Below are positions 61,368 to 64,000 of a stretch of DNA of 64,000 bases, in pieces. Source of the stretch: Coriobacteriaceae bacterium AM100-PB1-1D-6A (GTDB taxonomy: Bacteria > Actinomycetota > Coriobacteriia > Coriobacteriales > Coriobacteriaceae); assembly GCA_027660625.1 (NCBI GenBank), contig JAQDNC010000010.1, forward strand, positions 1-64,000, read 5' to 3'. The notes under the pieces were generated by a model, which was not told where the DNA came from, ran no database searches, and was given only the letters and a program-made list of their open reading frames with translations. Made by a program: the position numbers and the translations under genes. Position 1 is the first letter of the stretch, and each line of letters begins with the position of its first letter.

Positions 61368-62852
61368 CTAATCCCTCAGCCACTTGGCAGCATTGGGATG
61401 ATCGGCGCAAAAGTACTTCTTGGCGCGGAAGGGACGCATGCCGGTCACCTTGACCAGGCAATCGGTGCGGGGCATAAGCCCAACCTCGCCTGGGGTCATC
61501 ACGCAACCGCGCACATCTACGGCAGTGCGCTCGGCGCCCACGTACTTGGTGCCCAAAACCGACTCGCCACACAGTTCGCTTATGTAGTTCTGCGTCGCGA
61601 TGTTGCTGCCGCCGCCCATATAGACCAAACTATCGCAGTTATCGAGGATGGTAAGCGCCGTGGATTTGCCGTACACGACATCGAGCTGGCTCAGCGATTG
61701 CGCACACATCAAAAAGCTAATGCCGCGACTGCGCACAGTCGCAATGCTGCGCTCAAAATCGGGGATGCGGCCCACATTGGGAAACTCATCGAGCACAAAC
61801 TGCACGCGACGCTGCAAATGGCCGCTGGGGCTGGCATCGGCACGGCGCTGGGCAAGGTTAAACAGCTGCTTAAGGGCAACGTTCGCAAGCCATGCATTAG
61901 CCGAATCGTTGTCGCTCACCTTAAGATCGATCATGCGCTTGCCCTCGTCAATACGATCAAGACGCATCTCGTCATTCTCAAAAACGCGCATGAGCTGAGG
62001 CGTCTTAAGCCGCGAGATAGTTGCATTGAGCGTGATCAGAATACTCTTAAGCGTCCTATCTGCCGCACCTCGAAAATCGCGATACTGCTCAACGCCATAC
62101 AGATCAGCGTTCTCCGCACCAAACTTATCGAGAAACTCCCTGGACTCCACCTCTTCTACAAGGTAGTCCAACGGGAATCGCCCCTCACCATCTCCCGTAA
62201 CCTTGATGAGCGCAGCCAGTTTAAAGACGTTGTTCATCTTAAGGTAGCGGCGCGGAGCATTGGGGTCCTCGCCCGGCGCAAGGGTGCCGGCAAGACACTC
62301 CAGGAGATACAGGATTCCAACAATTGCTCGAAGCAGCAGATCGTTTGCGTTATCCCAGAACGGATCATACCTACGGCTACGACCGTCAGGATCGACCCCC
62401 TCCATGATTGCCGCCACCGTAGTGGGGATATCCTCGACATCCATCACGTAGCGCAGAGGGTCGTATCCGGCCGACTGCTCGGGATTAACAGTATCGAGAA
62501 CCGTTACCTCGTAGCCGTCCTCTTCAAAGCCTTTCCCCGTACGGCGCAGCAGCTCACCCTTGGTGTCTGTGACCACATAACAGCATTCGTGGTGATTGAG
62601 CAGGTTGGGCAAAATGAAACTCGCCGTTTTGCCGCTGCCGGTACCTCCAAAGGCAAAGACATTGTTGGACACACTCGTCTCCCAATGCTTGTCGTCCTCG
62701 TAGAACGCCACCGTGGCACCCTTAGCCAGGATCACATCGCGCTGCTCATCGCCAGACGACAGCGCCTGCATCTCCTCCTTAGTCGCCCACTTCTTGGTCT
62801 GATACTCCGTTTGCTGCGCGGCCTCGTAGCCGTACATCTTGATGACTGACAT
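61368..62852 (-). CDS. VirD4/TraG-type coupling ATPase
   Basis: This 494-aa protein contains Walker A FAFGGTGSGKTASFILP near residue 68 and Walker B RVQFVLDEFPNVGRIPDF. Family segments RSRGISFLMCAQSLSQLDVVYG and DNCDSLVYMGGGSNIATQNYISEL are typical of type IV coupling proteins that deliver DNA-relaxase to a conjugation channel. It lacks the N-terminal membrane helices of VirD4 and starts directly in the soluble domain (KWATKEEM). ATG 62852 follows AAGGAG. This is the strongest evidence for an integrative conjugative element. Confidence 0.88.
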   Translation of the reverse strand: MSVIKMYGYEAAQQTEYQTKKWATKEEMQALSSGDEQRDVILAKGATVAFYEDDKHWETSVSNNVFAFGGTGSGKTASFILPNLLNHHECCYVVTDTKGELLRRTGKGFEEDGYEVTVLDTVNPEQSAGYDPLRYVMDVEDIPTTVAAIMEGVDPDGRSRRYDPFWDNANDLLLRAIVGILYLLECLAGTLAPGEDPNAPRRYLKMNNVFKLAALIKVTGDGEGRFPLDYLVEEVESREFLDKFGAENADLYGVEQYRDFRGAADRTLKSILITLNATISRLKTPQLMRVFENDEMRLDRIDEGKRMIDLKVSDNDSANAWLANVALKQLFNLAQRRADASPSGHLQRRVQFVLDEFPNVGRIPDFERSIATVRSRGISFLMCAQSLSQLDVVYGKSTALTILDNCDSLVYMGGGSNIATQNYISELCGESVLGTKYVGAERTAVDVRGCVMTPGEVGLMPRTDCLVKVTGMRPFRAKKYFCADHPNAAKWLRD

Positions 62853-62889
62853 GGCGTGGCTCCTTTCTTGTCCGTGACGTTGGTGGTTG

Positions 62890-63807
62890 TTAAGCAATGC
62901 GATCGACACCGTCGTCCTCATTGAGCTGTGCCGAGCGCGACGACTTGGTCGCGTGGCCGATCAGGCGCTCGGCCTGCGCCAGATAACTCTCGCGAGCAGC
63001 AGTTGAAACCGTCCCGTCGCGCAGATACGCAAGCAATGCATTAATCATCAGCTTGTCGAGCAGGTCGTATCCCTTGGCCCGAGCGCAGTTGAGGAGGTAG
63101 CGGTCCTGAAGCCCCCGTACCTTAGTTGCCAAATCGATTTCCATCTTTTCCTCCATGTAATAAAAAGTGTGTCGTTCGTCTAAAAGTGCCTCAAACGGGC
63201 GTTTGACGCATAACTCAAAGTTGAAACGCGGACTCGTATCGAACACGCGTCGTTGCACCTTGAGGTAGCGCTTATAAAACATGACGGCATCATCTTCATC
63301 CGCCGTAAAGCCACGCGATCCATCGCGGTGCAGCCGGTCGTAAGGCTTTTTGCTATCGATATGGCGCACGAATGGGGACGGAATATAGGCATCCTTCTTG
63401 ACGTTGTACTTCATCCCTGTCGTAACCTGCTCAAACAAGAGAACGCCAGCTGACTTAAAAGCCGCATTACATCCATGCCTAAACATGCTCACCACGGCTG
63501 CCACGCTGCCCATGCAGCTATCGCGCGGGGAAAAATACAGCGAAAGCAAAGCGAGCGTCGCAGCAGTCAAAAGCTCGCGGGCCTCGTGTACATCGGCTCG
63601 ATACTGCTCGGGCACCAGCCCGGGAATATCGGGCGAGCGCTCTTCCAGCACGCCAACGAGCGATTTAGCCAGGCGCTCGACGTTCTTCTCGCCGCAGTAC
63701 GGACACGGAAGTGGCAGCTCTGCCTTCCTGTTCACTTCGCACATACCGCGGAGATCCTCGTCGATCGCACTGAGGAATGCCTCGTAAATACTGTCCCGTT
63801 TCTTCAT
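62890..63807 (-). CDS. Hypothetical protein upstream of the coupling ATPase
   Basis: This 305-aa protein starts at ATG 63807 with AAAGAAG upstream. It has one CPYCGEKN pair, a hydrophobic central segment (ELLTAATLALLSLYF) and a charged C-terminal half. It lies 37 bases before the coupling ATPase gene in the same transcript. The family is unknown; by position it may be a mobilisation accessory protein. Confidence 0.7.
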   Translation of the reverse strand: MKKRDSIYEAFLSAIDEDLRGMCEVNRKAELPLPCPYCGEKNVERLAKSLVGVLEERSPDIPGLVPEQYRADVHEARELLTAATLALLSLYFSPRDSCMGSVAAVVSMFRHGCNAAFKSAGVLLFEQVTTGMKYNVKKDAYIPSPFVRHIDSKKPYDRLHRDGSRGFTADEDDAVMFYKRYLKVQRRVFDTSPRFNFELCVKRPFEALLDERHTFYYMEEKMEIDLATKVRGLQDRYLLNCARAKGYDLLDKLMINALLAYLRDGTVSTAARESYLAQAERLIGHATKSSRSAQLNEDDGVDRIA

Positions 63808-63850
63808 GAATGCTTCTTTCTATCCGGTTTCAGGTGGTTGATGTAAGTCT

Positions 63851-63883
63851 GTTCTAAGTTCTAGAATATTCTGACGCTAGAAC
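63851..63883. promoter_or_regulatory. Inverted repeat upstream of the coupling-protein operon
   Basis: GTTCTAG (63858-63864) and CTAGAAC (63877-63883) are perfect inverted 7-mers, with an additional direct GTTCTA at 63851. They lie 50-75 bases upstream of the start at 63807, a likely operator position. The remaining sequence to the window end shows no gene. Confidence 0.5.
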
Positions 63884-64000
63884 GATGATTATTGATCTAA
63901 CCTGTAGTTTCATAAGTGAAATCATCCTGCTCGATTGCTTAGTTTGCCTAAAGGCTACAAAGCGAATGTATCAAGCAATTGCTATTGAGTTGGCTTTGGA

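Overview
The window looks like a high-GC gut Coriobacteriia chromosome, most likely Collinsella (inference). The support is a Lys-rich-tailed type IA topoisomerase, HypAB next to Tat genes, a BceS-like two-component pair, a cellobiose-type PTS operon, and small dispersed palindromes ending in GGGGAC. No rRNA, tRNA or CRISPR array was seen. Function calls rest on motifs read by eye; no database search was run.

Positions 1-39.9 kb are mostly ordinary core genome. In order: a zinc-ribbon membrane protein, topoisomerase, hypB-hypA, tatC-tatA, a STAS protein, an aspartate aminotransferase, nhaA with an attenuator-like leader, Mn-dependent pyrophosphatase, and a beta-glucoside unit (6-phospho-beta-glucosidase, PTS IIC/IIB/IIA, ROK glucokinase, divergent GntR/UTRA regulator). 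Next come manA, pcrA, uppP, a universal stress protein, hipBA with paired operators, a two-component system, purH, a GNAT enzyme, a DUF2207-like membrane protein, gluQ (probably leaderless), two metallophosphoesterases, and a large wall-anchored CAP-domain coiled-coil protein.

Positions 40-64 kb are accessory. A leftward cluster (47.2 to 40.1 kb) encodes two small unknown proteins, a frameshifted small ORF, a 1310-residue SF2 helicase with a C-terminal PD-(D/E)XK nuclease domain, and a 631-residue protein whose C-terminal half resembles a PIWI/RNase H fold. It is faced by a divergent 720-residue zinc-finger protein. This cluster is the best candidate for a little-described defence system, resembling but not identical in layout to PIWI-RE systems. 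It is followed by a complete LlaJI-type restriction system: two m5C methyltransferases, a McrB-like AAA NTPase and a DUF2357/McrC-like nuclease. Beyond it lie a relic of a second DUF2357 gene and an intact SIR2-domain gene, in the opposite orientation.

The right end carries a perfect 38-bp palindrome ahead of a truncated ORF, then a leftward series of unknown proteins, a ClpP paralogue and a VirD4/TraG-like coupling ATPase. This suggests that the defence genes sit within, or next to, an integrative conjugative element that continues past the right edge.
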